Shown: in pieces, positions 1-8,539 of the stretch
Layout: each line of letters starts with the position of its first letter
Numbering within the stretch: position 1 is the first letter of the stretch
Source: Cellulomonas sp. URHE0023
Lineage (GTDB): Bacteria > Actinomycetota > Actinomycetes > Actinomycetales > Cellulomonadaceae
Assembly (NCBI RefSeq): GCF_000688475.1
Contig: NZ_JIAN01000005.1
Location: 682,001-746,000 of the forward strand
Reading direction: 5' to 3'
Length of the DNA: 64,000 nt
The notes under the pieces: generated by a model
What the model was told of the DNA's origin: nothing
The model's input: only the letters and a program-made list of their open reading frames with translations
Database searches by the model: none
Position numbers and translations under genes: made by a program

Positions 1-245
1 GCGACCTTGCGTACCGACCGGTCGGCCGTGTACCCCAGCGCGACCCACGCGCACACCGGAGCGAAGAAGGGGTAGGGGTGGTGCACGACGTAGCGAGCCA
101 GACCGAACGCGATGCCTGCCGCTATGGCCGCCTGGAGGATCGGGAACCACGCCGCGTGCACGCGGGAGACACCCTGCCGGACCCGGGCCTCCAGGACGAC
201 GCGCGGGTTCCGCCTGGTCCCGGCAGCAGCCGCAGCGGCGCTCAC
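1..245 (-). CDS. FUSC-family membrane protein, N-terminal fragment
   Basis: Only about 81 codons lie in the window; the gene runs off the left edge. The visible part has a basic cytoplasmic N-terminus and then a first membrane segment followed by a His-Pro-Tyr-Pro-Phe-Phe-Ala-Pro stretch. This is the usual opening of FUSC/aromatic acid exporter-like membrane proteins of actinobacteria. The start is a GTG that overlaps the TGA of the upstream ygfZ gene (GTGA), so translation is probably coupled to it. The substrate cannot be told from this fragment. Confidence 0.7.
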   Translation of the reverse strand, partial: MSAAAAAAGTRRNPRVVLEARVRQGVSRVHAAWFPILQAAIAAGIAFGLARYVVHHPYPFFAPVCAWVALGYTADRSVRKV

Positions 246-1435
246 AGCATCGGGTGCTGCCCCAGCCCGCGGGCCAACGGTCCACGGGGCGCCGGCCGGT
301 CGGTCGAGACGCCCTCGCCCGGCACGATCGCCTCCTGGTTGGCCGCCACGGCACCGCCGTCGCTGTCCACGACGAGCTCGGCGTCCACGGGCGTCGAGCG
401 CTTCACGACGGCCAGCGCGACCGGACCGAGCTCGTGGTGGCGAGCCACGGTCGTCACGCTTCCCACGGGTCGGCCCGGCTCCTGAGACGTCTCCGTGCGG
501 ACCACGTCGTGCACCTGCGCGCCGACCTCGGGCAGCACGTGTCCCGAGCCGTCCAGGTGGAGCATCACGAGTCGCCGTGGGGGTCGCCCGAGGTTGTGCA
601 CGCGGGCCACGGTCTCCTGGCCTCGGTAGCAGCCCTTGTTCAGGTGGACGGCCGTGCGCAGCCAGTCGAGCTCGTGCGGGATCGTGCGGTGGTCGACCTC
701 GTGGGAGGCACGCGGGCGCCACGCCTCGACCCGCATCGCCTCGCTCGCCCAGGTGCCGACGAGCGGCCAGCCCGCTGCCTCACGCGCACGAACCTCGTCG
801 GCGAGCCGGTCACGTCGCACCAGGACGAGCCGCCACTGGCGGTCGGCGCCGGGGTGCTCGTCGTCGGCCGGTCCGTAGCGCGTCCCACCCGCGGCCGTGG
901 TCGGCCACGGGTCGCGCCAGGTCACCGGCTCCTCGGGCGTGCCCTCCGCGTCCACGGGCTCGCCGATCGCGGCCCACTCGTCGGTCACGTCCGCGACGTC
1001 GACCCTGAGCATGAACTTCATGCGGTTCAACCAGGCCGCGAGCCCGCTCGGGGTCTCGGTCAGCAGCCACGTCGTCTCGCCGTCGTCGACCACACCTGCG
1101 GCGTGCTCGATGTGCCCCTGGGGGCTCAGGACGAGCAGCTCGGTGGACGTGCGGGGCGGCAGGTCCGTGAGCTCCTGCGACGTGATCGAGTTGAGCCAGC
1201 TGAGCCGGTCGGGCCCGGTCACCGAGACCACACCGAGGTAGGACTGGTCGACCACGGCACCGCCCCGGCTGAGGGCCCGCTGCTCGGCCGTCGGGTCGCC
1301 GTAGTGCCACGCGACCCCGTCGTCCGGACCGGAGGCGCGCACGGCACCCGGTCGCGCGAGCAGCGCACTGGCGTGCCGTGGCGGTTCGCCGTGCATCTCG
1401 ACGACCTGGTCGGGTCCCGAACCCGTGACAGTCAT
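242..1435 (-). CDS. ygfZ: Folate-binding protein YgfZ (tRNA-modifying GcvT-like)
   Basis: This 397-residue cytoplasmic protein has the GcvT-like aminomethyltransferase fold. Near its C-terminal third it carries the YgfZ signature KGCYRGQETVARVHNLG, whose Cys is the conserved residue of the family. YgfZ proteins bind folate and support iron-sulfur enzymes such as MiaB. The ATG overlaps the TGA of the nitrobindin gene (ATGA), and its own stop overlaps the next GTG, so three genes form a tight unit read leftwards. An open frame continues upstream of this ATG, but it lies opposite the nitrobindin coding frame and reads as low-complexity Arg/Gly, so I rejected it. Length is normal for actinobacterial members. 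Confidence 0.9.
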   Translation of the reverse strand: MTVTGSGPDQVVEMHGEPPRHASALLARPGAVRASGPDDGVAWHYGDPTAEQRALSRGGAVVDQSYLGVVSVTGPDRLSWLNSITSQELTDLPPRTSTELLVLSPQGHIEHAAGVVDDGETTWLLTETPSGLAAWLNRMKFMLRVDVADVTDEWAAIGEPVDAEGTPEEPVTWRDPWPTTAAGGTRYGPADDEHPGADRQWRLVLVRRDRLADEVRAREAAGWPLVGTWASEAMRVEAWRPRASHEVDHRTIPHELDWLRTAVHLNKGCYRGQETVARVHNLGRPPRRLVMLHLDGSGHVLPEVGAQVHDVVRTETSQEPGRPVGSVTTVARHHELGPVALAVVKRSTPVDAELVVDSDGGAVAANQEAIVPGEGVSTDRPAPRGPLARGLGQHPML

Positions 1436-2025
1436 GACAGGTCCCCCGCGTCCGCCTCGACGCGCGACAGCCGCCCCGAGGCGTACGACTGCATCGGGTG
1501 CCCGAAGGCCGCGATGTCGTGCGCCCACATGAGCTCGCCGTTGACCAGGCCGTACAGACGCTTCTCCGCGCTGACGTCCGCCCCGCTGGCCGCGCGCGCG
1601 ATCACGTCGCTGACCAGGTCGATCCGGCCCTTGCCGACTGCGCCGACGAAGAGCCCGACGTGCCCGGACGGGTCCGCGACGAGCACCTCGACGGGGTGCT
1701 GCTGGTCGGTCAGGCCCTGGTCGGTGGGGCGCTCCGGCGGGACACGCCAGTAGCCGGACTCGGTCTGCCACACGGGGCCGTCCGACACCTCGGCCTCCGG
1801 GTCGACCAGCGCAGCCGGGTCCGACGGCACCTCGACGAGGCGGATGGTCGACGTGTACGAGAGGTACGGGCCGCCGTCGTGATCGAAGACGATGTCCTGG
1901 GTGAAGGCGGCCTCGTCGATCCCCGGGTAGTCCACCACTCCCTCGCCGCGCCACGCGCCGACCAGCCAGGCCAGCGGGTACACCTCAGGGGCCATGCCCT
2001 CGGGGTCGGGCAGCACGAACGGCAT
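1432..2025 (-). CDS. Nitrobindin-like heme-binding beta-barrel (FABP-like)
   Basis: The 197-residue product starts with the GAWRGEG motif of the nitrobindin/THAP4-like beta-barrel family. Near the C-terminus it has the segment AHDIAAFGHPMQSY, where family members place their heme-ligating His. Mycobacterial and plant nitrobindins bind ferric heme and convert peroxynitrite, so a role in nitrosative stress is likely by family. An AGGAGG site sits five bases before the ATG. The gene is first in a leftward unit with ygfZ and the FUSC gene. The match to the family is clear; the physiological substrate is not. Confidence 0.85.
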   Translation of the reverse strand: MPFVLPDPEGMAPEVYPLAWLVGAWRGEGVVDYPGIDEAAFTQDIVFDHDGGPYLSYTSTIRLVEVPSDPAALVDPEAEVSDGPVWQTESGYWRVPPERPTDQGLTDQQHPVEVLVADPSGHVGLFVGAVGKGRIDLVSDVIARAASGADVSAEKRLYGLVNGELMWAHDIAAFGHPMQSYASGRLSRVEADAGDLS

Positions 2026-2061
2026 CAGAGCCTCCTGGTCACGGTCCGACGCAGGACCGCG

Positions 2062-2169
2062 TCAGCTCTGGCCCTTGTAGAGCCGGTACACGACGAGCGT
2101 GGCGATCGAGCCGATCGCGAGCGTCGCCAGCACCAGCAGGCCGATGAAGACTCCCTCGAGCGCAGTCAT
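2062..2169 (-). CDS. 35-residue single-pass membrane miniprotein
   Basis: This short frame encodes a short acidic N-terminus (MTALEGVF), one hydrophobic helix of about 20 residues and a basic tail ending YRLYKGQS. It would be a type III or N-out single-span membrane peptide. A weak AGGA lies seven bases before the ATG. It sits 36 bases upstream of the nitrobindin start on the same strand, so it may share that transcript. Function is unknown. Support comes from the clean membrane-helix design and the fit in the gap between neighbours. Confidence 0.55.
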   Translation of the reverse strand: MTALEGVFIGLLVLATLAIGSIATLVVYRLYKGQS

Positions 2170-2208
2170 GCACCGATCCTAACGAGCCCGCCCCCCTAAC
2201 CTGTTCCG

Positions 2209-2580
2209 GTGAGCACCCCGACGCGCCCCCTCGTGATCAAGACCACGTCCGGCACCGAACGCCCCGAGGCCACCAACCAGGCCTTCACCGTCGCCGCGGC
2301 GGCCGTGGCTGCCGGCGCGACGGTCAGCCTCTGGCTCACGGGCGAGTCCGCGTGGCTCGCCCTGCCCGGCCGGGCCGACGACCTCGTGCTCGAGCACGCG
2401 ACCCCCCTGGCCGAGCTGCTGGACCTCGTGCTCGCCGAGGGCACCGTGACGGTCTGCACGCAGTGCGCGGCCCGTCGCTCGATCGGCCTCGCCGACGTCC
2501 TGCCCGGCGTCCGGATCGCCGGCGCGGCGGTGTTCGTCGAGGAGTCGCTGGCACCGGACGCCCAGGCGCTCGTCTACTAG
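2209..2580 (+). CDS. DsrE-family protein
   Basis: The 123-residue protein is a small alpha/beta protein of the DsrE/DsrF/TusD type. Family members bind or relay sulfur through a conserved Cys. Here two cysteines occur in VCTQCAARR near residue 84, close to where the family places its active Cys. The start is GTG. A TAACCT hexamer at 2197-2202 lies seven bases before it, so the mRNA may be leaderless; that is inference. It diverges from the 35-residue membrane miniprotein with only 39 bases between the starts. Confidence 0.75.
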   Translation: MSTPTRPLVIKTTSGTERPEATNQAFTVAAAAVAAGATVSLWLTGESAWLALPGRADDLVLEHATPLAELLDLVLAEGTVTVCTQCAARRSIGLADVLPGVRIAGAAVFVEESLAPDAQALVY

Positions 2581-2620
2581 CCCGAGCCCGATCGGCGTCC
2601 AGGACGCCGCGACCCGGACG

Positions 2621-3142
2621 TCAGGCCGCTGCGCGGCCCGCGCGCAGCCGAAGTCCCAGCAGGTACATCTCGCAGCCGAGGCACAGGCCGAAGACCGCGT
2701 TGAGGAACGCGGCGACCAGGGCGAGCGCGGCGGCGACCGGGACGGCCGCACTGACCCCGACGAGGCCGAGGACCAGTCCGACGCCGGTGATGACCAGTCC
2801 GACGAGCTGCGCGAACGTGGGCGGGCGCGGGTCCTCGAGCTCGGTCGGCGGTGCAAGGCGGGGGCTCACGAAGCGGCGGAAGACCCAGCCCTGCCAGGTG
2901 TGGCCGACTCCGCGGAACGCGCCGACGGCGAAGCTGGCGACGACAACCGCGAGCAGCGCGGTGGCGGCGGCCGGCCAGGCACCGAGCAGCAGCACGGCGG
3001 CGAGCAGCACGAGGGTGATCGCCGCGCCGAACCGCGGGCCGCGGGGATCGATCCCGTCGGGACGAGAGCCGGACGGACCGGCAACGGGGGCCGACGCAGC
3101 GGTCGGTCCGGGGGCGGGCGAAGCGGGGGCGTGCTCGGACAT
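2621..3142 (-). CDS. DUF4395 integral membrane protein
   Basis: The 173-residue protein has a Pro/Ala-rich cytoplasmic N-terminus of about 30 residues and then four predicted membrane helices. The last contains the CLGCEMYLLG motif that marks DUF4395. The adjacent Cys pair and the neighbouring membrane-anchored thioredoxin suggest thiol chemistry at the membrane. DUF4395 is commonly found next to thioredoxin/TlpA genes, which fits the order here. Translation starts at ATG 79 bases after the thioredoxin stop. Function within the pair is not established. Confidence 0.8.
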   Translation of the reverse strand: MSEHAPASPAPGPTAASAPVAGPSGSRPDGIDPRGPRFGAAITLVLLAAVLLLGAWPAAATALLAVVVASFAVGAFRGVGHTWQGWVFRRFVSPRLAPPTELEDPRPPTFAQLVGLVITGVGLVLGLVGVSAAVPVAAALALVAAFLNAVFGLCLGCEMYLLGLRLRAGRAAA

Positions 3143-3221
3143 CAGGACTCCAGCGGGACGCAGCGACGGGGGCCGGGGCCGGGGCCGTCTCCGCCTGCCG
3201 GCTGCCCTCGCGGGCTCGTCG

Positions 3222-3683
3222 TCAGGACGCAGCGACCCCGCCGGGACACGCCTCGAGGGCACTGAGCGCGTGCCGCCGGTCCGTCGCTCCGGACAGACGA
3301 CCGACCACGACGCCACGGGCGTCGAGCAGGAGCGTCGTCGGGGTGCGCATGATCGAGAAGCGTCGCACGAGGTCGAGGTGCGCCACCACATCCATCTCGA
3401 CGTGCGAGAGGTCGTCGTGCTCGGAGACGAGCTGGTGGAGCACCGCGGCGGTCCGCCTGCACGGCGTGCACACCTCGCTCGAGAACTGGACGAACGTGGC
3501 ACGGGCGCCCAGCGGGCTCCCGAGCTCCGCGGCGGACAGCCGCGTGTCGTCGGCCTGCGTCGACGGGGCCCCCGCCACCAGCAACGGGTCCACCGCGGTG
3601 TACCGGCCGTTGCGAGCGCGCCACCACAGCCCGATGACGGTGGCGAGCAGCAGCACCGCGACCAGGACCAGCACGTCTCGCAC
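3222..3683 (-). CDS. Membrane-anchored thioredoxin-family protein
   Basis: This 153-residue protein has an N-terminal membrane anchor (about residues 3-20) and a thioredoxin fold with the active site CTPC and the cis-Pro segment MRTPTTLLL. It most likely works as an extracytoplasmic thiol-disulfide oxidoreductase. The GTG start lies two bases after the TGA of the upstream membrane protein, so the two are probably co-transcribed and coupled. The downstream partner is the DUF4395 protein. CTPC rather than CGPC is seen in several actinobacterial exported thioredoxins. Confidence 0.8.
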   Translation of the reverse strand: MRDVLVLVAVLLLATVIGLWWRARNGRYTAVDPLLVAGAPSTQADDTRLSAAELGSPLGARATFVQFSSEVCTPCRRTAAVLHQLVSEHDDLSHVEMDVVAHLDLVRRFSIMRTPTTLLLDARGVVVGRLSGATDRRHALSALEACPGGVAAS

Positions 3684-3685
3684 GG

Positions 3686-4420
3686 TCAGCCCACCAGGAC
3701 CCGGCCGACGACGTAGACCAGCGTTCCCGTGACCGTCACCGGAAGGGTGACGGCCGCGACGGACGGCCAGCGCCGTCGCAGGGACGGCAGCTCGTCGAAG
3801 AGAGCGTGCAGCGTGGTGACGAGCACTCCGACCGCCAGGCCGAGGACGAGCCCGGCCGCGATGTCGATGTCCGGCAGGATCGCCCCACCGAGCGCACCGG
3901 CGCCGGCAGCCGCCGCGCTCGTCACGAACGCGCCCACCCACGCCGCGAGGTGCAGTGCGACGACGGCGGAGCCGACCGCCAGCGCGAGCGCCCCGACGAC
4001 GACCAGCGGCTTCCCGCCGGGCGTGTGCCCCGTCGCCACCCATCCGGCCGACGCGACCGCGACGAGCGTCCCCGTCACGGTGCCTGACACGGACTCGACG
4101 AGCCGTTCACGACCGTCGCGACGCACGAGCTCGTTGACGAACGAGAGCAGGATCGCGCCCGCGAACGCGAGCGGGAGGAACCTCAGGTACGGCTCCACCG
4201 TCGTGAGATGGACGACGGCCACCGCGCCGATCCCACCGACCGCGACCACGACCGTCGACCCCGCACGGAACGGCAGCCCGACCAGGGCGGGCCAGCCGAG
4301 TGCGAACGCCAGGGCGAGGAGTGCGGCCGCGACCGTCAGGGGGATCCCGCCGAGGTACCCGGCGACGGCTACGACGGCGGCGAGGACTGCGGTGACGACC
4401 GCGCGAGTTGCGAGCTGCAC
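3686..4420 (-). CDS. Multi-pass membrane protein of unknown function
   Basis: The 244-residue product is almost entirely hydrophobic with about eight membrane helices and short charged loops such as ELVRRDGRERLVES. I recognise no catalytic motif or transporter signature. It diverges from the glnR gene, with a 218-base shared upstream region, and runs into the thioredoxin gene. A link to redox or envelope functions would be guilt by association only. Confidence 0.6.
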   Translation of the reverse strand: MQLATRAVVTAVLAAVVAVAGYLGGIPLTVAAALLALAFALGWPALVGLPFRAGSTVVVAVGGIGAVAVVHLTTVEPYLRFLPLAFAGAILLSFVNELVRRDGRERLVESVSGTVTGTLVAVASAGWVATGHTPGGKPLVVVGALALAVGSAVVALHLAAWVGAFVTSAAAAGAGALGGAILPDIDIAAGLVLGLAVGVLVTTLHALFDELPSLRRRWPSVAAVTLPVTVTGTLVYVVGRVLVG

Positions 4421-4638
4421 GCCTACCGACCTGCGTCCGGGGTCACCACGGGTGTTCGGGCGACGTCGACACGGTCGGATGGCTGGAGCACGCCGCCGAT
4501 TGTCGCATCTCGCGCCCGTTTCCCCGGAGTTACCGACGCCGCACTCCCCCGCACACGCGGCCAGCCCGCGACCAACGGACGCAACGTGGCCGGAACACGC
4601 GATACCGTGTGCCCCACTCGCACGCAGGGAGGTAGGAC

Positions 4639-5367
4639 GTGGCGGATCTGCTGCTGCTCACTCCAGCGTCCGGAGGTTCCGCCCAGGTCCTCCCGGCTCT
4701 CGGACTGCTGTCCCACCGTGTCCGCGTGCTGCCGGTCGAACCCTCGGCGCTCGTGGACGCGCCCGATGCCGACATCGTCGTGCTCGACGCGCGTCGCGAC
4801 CTGGTCACCGCGCGCACCACGTGCCGGCTGCTGCGGGCCACCGGCCTGACGGTCCCGCTGATCCTCGTCCTGACGGAGGGCGGCCTCACGGTCGTGACCG
4901 CCGAGTGGGGCGCTGACGACATCATCCTGGAGACCGCCAACCCGGCCGAGGTGGAGACCCGTTTCCGTCTGGTCATGGAGCGGGCGGCGACCGCCGGGTA
5001 CGACGACGCACCGCAGGAGATCTCCTCCGGTGAGCTCACGATCGACGCCGGCGGGTACACGGCCCGGCTGCGCGGCCGGCCGCTCGACCTCACCTACAAG
5101 GAGTTCGAGCTCCTCAAGTACCTGGTGCAGCACCCGGGACGCGTCTTCACGCGGGCTCAGCTGCTGCAGGAGGTCTGGGGCTACGACTACTACGGAGGCA
5201 CGCGGACCGTCGACGTCCACGTCCGGCGCCTCCGGGCCAAGCTCGGCCCCGAGCACGAGCAGCTCATCGGCACGGTGCGTAACGTGGGCTACCGGTTCGA
5301 CCCGCCGAAGGACCGCCGCGGCGCGGTCGACGGACGTACGGAGATTCCCGAGCCCGCCGACGCCTGA
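4639..5367 (+). CDS. glnR: GlnR-type orphan response regulator
   Basis: The 242-residue protein has a degenerate receiver domain (residues 1-110) opening with LLLLTPASG and keeping Asp50 in VVLDARRDL. An OmpR-type winged helix follows (about 135-230) with [15 protein letters not shown] and [15 protein letters not shown]. This matches actinobacterial GlnR, the master activator of nitrogen assimilation, which works without a partner kinase; the conserved Asp stabilises the dimer rather than receiving phosphate. No kinase gene is adjacent. GTG was chosen because a GGAGG lies just upstream. The last 20 residues form a divergent acidic tail. Confidence 0.85.
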   Translation: MADLLLLTPASGGSAQVLPALGLLSHRVRVLPVEPSALVDAPDADIVVLDARRDLVTARTTCRLLRATGLTVPLILVLTEGGLTVVTAEWGADDIILETANPAEVETRFRLVMERAATAGYDDAPQEISSGELTIDAGGYTARLRGRPLDLTYKEFELLKYLVQHPGRVFTRAQLLQEVWGYDYYGGTRTVDVHVRRLRAKLGPEHEQLIGTVRNVGYRFDPPKDRRGAVDGRTEIPEPADA

Positions 5368-5391
5368 CGGCGCACCTTCCAGAGGAGCACA

Positions 5392-6648
5392 GTGGCCAGC
5401 CGGTTGTTCTCGTCCCTGTCCCCCGGCTCCGAGACCAACCTCCGGGACACCCTGCGCTCGGAGCGCGTCGGGGGCGCGCTGCTCCTCCTGGGGACCGTCG
5501 TCGCCCTGGTCTGGGCCAACGTCTTCCCGGAGAGCTACACCGCGGTCTCCGAGGCCGTCGTCGGCCCCGCGGCGCTGCACCTGGACCTGTCGCTGGCCAC
5601 GTGGGCGACCGACGGGCTGCTGGCGATCTTCTTCTTCGTCGTCGGCCTGGAGCTCAAGCGGGAGATCGTCGCCGGCGAGCTGCGTCACCTCCAGACCGCG
5701 ATCGTGCCGGTCGTCGCGGCGGTCGGCGGCATGCTGGTCCCCGCCGGGGTCTACCTCCTCGTCAACCTGACCGCCGACGGCGGCGCACCCAAGGGCTGGG
5801 CAGTGCCGACGGCGACCGACATCGCCTTCGCGGTCTCCGTCCTCGCGATCGTCGGCCGCAGCCTGCCGAACGCCCTGCGCGCATTCCTCCTCACGCTCGC
5901 GGTGGTCGACGACCTCCTGGCGATCACCATCATCGGGGTGGTCTACACCGAGGACGTGTCGTTCCTGTGGCTGGGCGCCGGCGTGGCGGTCGTGGTGCTG
6001 TTCGCGGTCCTCATCCGGGTCGGGTGGGTCAGCGGGTTCCTGCTCGTCCCGCTCGGGCTGGTCGCCTGGGCGTGCGTGCACGCGTCCGGGGTCCACGCCA
6101 CGATCGCCGGCGTCGCGCTCGGTCTCGTCGTGCCTGGGACCACCGCCTCGACGCAACGCGCACTGAAGCTTCCCGACGAACCCCAGCGGTCCCTGGCCGA
6201 GCGCTGGGAGCACGCGTGGCGACCACTGTCCGCCGGCGTGGCGGTGCCGGTCTTCGCCGTGTTCGCCGCCGGCGTCACGCTGACGCTCGGCTCGTTGACG
6301 AGCGCGTTCACCGACCCCGTCGCAATCGGGGTCGCGCTCGGTCTCGTGGTCGGAAAACCGGTCGGCATCCTGGGGGCGACCCTCCTGGTCGCACGCTTCA
6401 CCCACGCGCGGCTCGCCCCCGGCCTGGGCTGGGGCGACGTCGCCGCTGTCGGCGTGCTCGGCGGCATCGGGTTCACGGTGTCGCTCCTGGTCGCGGAGCT
6501 CGCGTTCGGCGCGGGCACCGAGCACGAGGAGCACGCCATCGTCGCGATCATCGTGGCGTCCGCGGTCGCGGCTGTGCTCGGCGGAGTCGCGCTCGCCTAC
6601 CGGGACAGGTACTACTCGCGCACCGCTCCGACGCCGACGAACGGGTAG
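5392..6648 (+). CDS. nhaA: Na+/H+ antiporter NhaA
   Basis: The 418-residue protein has about 12 membrane segments and the NhaA ion-binding signature: Asp143 in GWAVPTATDIAFA and Asp173-Asp174 in AVVDDLLAI. The 30-residue spacing equals that of Asp133 and Asp163/164 of the E. coli protein. It exchanges internal Na+ for external H+ in the plasma membrane. The GTG start follows an AGAGGAG site and lies 24 bases after glnR. The adjoining alpha/beta hydrolase begins 10 bases after its stop, so an operon with that gene is likely. Confidence 0.93.
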   Translation: MASRLFSSLSPGSETNLRDTLRSERVGGALLLLGTVVALVWANVFPESYTAVSEAVVGPAALHLDLSLATWATDGLLAIFFFVVGLELKREIVAGELRHLQTAIVPVVAAVGGMLVPAGVYLLVNLTADGGAPKGWAVPTATDIAFAVSVLAIVGRSLPNALRAFLLTLAVVDDLLAITIIGVVYTEDVSFLWLGAGVAVVVLFAVLIRVGWVSGFLLVPLGLVAWACVHASGVHATIAGVALGLVVPGTTASTQRALKLPDEPQRSLAERWEHAWRPLSAGVAVPVFAVFAAGVTLTLGSLTSAFTDPVAIGVALGLVVGKPVGILGATLLVARFTHARLAPGLGWGDVAAVGVLGGIGFTVSLLVAELAFGAGTEHEEHAIVAIIVASAVAAVLGGVALAYRDRYYSRTAPTPTNG

Positions 6649-6658
6649 GTTCGCACCG

Positions 6659-7594
6659 ATGAGCACCGTCGACTCCGCCACGCTCCTCATCGACGGCCCT
6701 TGGCAGCACCGCTTCGTGGCCGCGAACGGAGCCCGGTTCCACGTAGCCCTCGCAGGTCCGGAGGACCGGGACGCGCCGCTGGTCGTGCTCCTTCACGCCG
6801 TGCCCGAGTTCTGGTGGGCGTGGCGGCACCAGCTGCCCGTCCTTGCCGACGCCGGGTACCGGGTCGCTGCGATGGACGTCCGGGGCACGGGCGGCTCGGA
6901 CAAGCCGCCCGTGGGCTACGACGTCCCGACGCTCGCCTCCGACGTCGCCGGCGTCATCCAGTCCCTCGGCGCCTCGAACGCCGTCGTCGTCGGGAACGGG
7001 ACCGGCGGTGAGATCGCGTGGGCCACGGCCGCCCTTCACCCGCGCCACACGCGCGCGGTGGCCGCTCTGGGAGCACCGCACCCCCTCGACACCCACGGCA
7101 GCCTGCGTGCCGCGATCCGCCCGGCCGCTGCGAAACAGCTCGCGTTCGTCCAGCTGCCCTCGTTCCCCGAGCGCGCACTCACCCAGGGAGACCTCGTCTC
7201 GCGCCTGCTGCACGAGTGGGGCGGGAGCCCCGGGTGGATCAGCGCCGAGGACGAGGCCGTGTACCGCGCGGCCGCGCAGGTGCCCTTCGCGGCGCACAGC
7301 CAGATGGAGCAGCTGCGCTGGATCGTGCGGTCCATGCCGCGCCTGGACGGTCGGCGCTACCACGCGGCGCTCCAGGCCATGCGCCCGCTGCCGGTGCTGC
7401 AGATCCACGGGGGCCGTGACGGCATCCGGCCCGCTTCTCACGCCGCTCTCTCGAGCCAGACGTCAGCGCTCGTCGGACCGGGGTACCGGTTCGAGCTGCT
7501 CTCCCAGGCGGGCCACTTCCTGCCTGAAGAGGCACCGGACCTGGTCACGGAGCTCCTCCTCGGCTGGCTGCGCGAGGTCGCGCCGGTCGGCTAG
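6659..7594 (+). CDS. Alpha/beta hydrolase, epoxide hydrolase-like, altered nucleophile elbow
   Basis: The 311-residue protein has the epoxide-hydrolase layout. The oxyanion motif is HAVPEFWWAW, the strand-5 elbow reads VVGNGTGGEIAW, an acid is possible in HGGRDGI, and the general base is His in AGHFLPEE. In active epoxide hydrolases the elbow is GHDWGG with Asp as nucleophile; here that position (residue 114) is Gly. Catalysis by the classical route is therefore doubtful. The gene order nhaA, this gene, nth, crp matches the mycobacterial neighbourhood of Rv3670 (EphE). It probably shares a transcript with nhaA. Confidence 0.8.
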   Translation: MSTVDSATLLIDGPWQHRFVAANGARFHVALAGPEDRDAPLVVLLHAVPEFWWAWRHQLPVLADAGYRVAAMDVRGTGGSDKPPVGYDVPTLASDVAGVIQSLGASNAVVVGNGTGGEIAWATAALHPRHTRAVAALGAPHPLDTHGSLRAAIRPAAAKQLAFVQLPSFPERALTQGDLVSRLLHEWGGSPGWISAEDEAVYRAAAQVPFAAHSQMEQLRWIVRSMPRLDGRRYHAALQAMRPLPVLQIHGGRDGIRPASHAALSSQTSALVGPGYRFELLSQAGHFLPEEAPDLVTELLLGWLREVAPVG

Positions 7595-7647
7595 CGCCTG
7601 GGCACGGGCGCCGCCTTTGGCGGGGCTGCGCTGTGCCGCCCGGCGGG

Positions 7648-8385
7648 TCACCCCTTGAGCATCGCCGTCGCCTTGACCGGGTCGACCTCTCCCATCCCTG
7701 CCGACGGGCACGACGACGCGATCGGGCACGCGCCGCACGCGGGCCTCCGGGCGAAGCACGTACGGCGGCCGTGGAAGATCAGCCGGTGCGACGCCATGGT
7801 CCAGTCGGCCCGCGGCAGGAGGCGGTCGAGCACCTTCTCCACCACCAGCGGGTCGTCGCTCGTCGTGTAGCCGAGCCGCTGCGACAGCCGCATGACGTGC
7901 GTGTCCGTGGTGATCCCCGGGATCCCGAACGCGTTGCCGAGCACCACGTTCGCGGTCTTGCGACCCACACCCGGCAAGGTCACCAGGTCCTCGAGGCGCG
8001 CGGGCACGTCGCCACCGAACCGCTCGACGAGCGCTGCGGAGAGCCCCATGACCGACTTCGTCTTCGCCCGGAAGAAGCCGGTGGGCCGCAGGATCTCCTC
8101 GACCTCCTCGGGGTTCGCCGCCGCCAGAGCTGCCGCGTCCGGGAAGCGGGCGAACAGGACCGGCGTCGTCAGGTTCACGCGCACGTCGGTCGTCTGCGCC
8201 GAGAGCACGGTGGCGACGAGGAGCTCGAAGGGAGACGAGAAGTCCAGCTCGCAGTGCGCATCCGGGTAGCGCACCGCGAGCGCTCGGTCGATGCGCCGGG
8301 CGCGGCGGGTCCGCGCGAGCTCCGTCTCAGGTTCGATAGCACGTTCTGTCGAGGCCACCGACGCAGCGTACGACGCGGCACCCAC
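7648..8385 (-). CDS. nth: Endonuclease III (DNA glycosylase/AP lyase)
   Basis: This enzyme removes oxidised pyrimidines and cuts the abasic site. The helix-hairpin-helix LPGVGRKTA carries the catalytic Lys143, and Asp161 lies in ITTDTHV. The [4Fe-4S] loop uses Cys210, 217, 220 and 226 with the standard C-x6-C-x2-C-x5-C spacing. The GTG at 8385 gives 245 residues; a second in-frame GTG at 8358 would drop nine residues and is equally possible. It converges on the hydrolase gene with a 53-base gap that contains a small CCGCC-TTT-GGCGG hairpin near 7610-7623. Confidence 0.93.
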   Translation of the reverse strand: MGAASYAASVASTERAIEPETELARTRRARRIDRALAVRYPDAHCELDFSSPFELLVATVLSAQTTDVRVNLTTPVLFARFPDAAALAAANPEEVEEILRPTGFFRAKTKSVMGLSAALVERFGGDVPARLEDLVTLPGVGRKTANVVLGNAFGIPGITTDTHVMRLSQRLGYTTSDDPLVVEKVLDRLLPRADWTMASHRLIFHGRRTCFARRPACGACPIASSCPSAGMGEVDPVKATAMLKG

Positions 8386-8539
8386 ACCGGCCGCCCGCCA
8401 GCCAGCGAGCGCCGATTCACCCGTGTGACCTGCAGCGTTGCTCCCTTGGAGTGATCTGTGGACGCGCTCCCGCCGTGGGGCTCAAGGTGCCGGGCGATCA
8501 GGCCGAAACCCGACATGAACCCCAAGGAGGACCACCTTA

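Noticed and set aside
4423..6690. Long open frame (about 755 codons) on the minus strand opposite glnR and nhaA
   Set aside because: It reads as Arg/Asp/Gly-rich low complexity without domains; at this GC content antisense frames stay open by chance.
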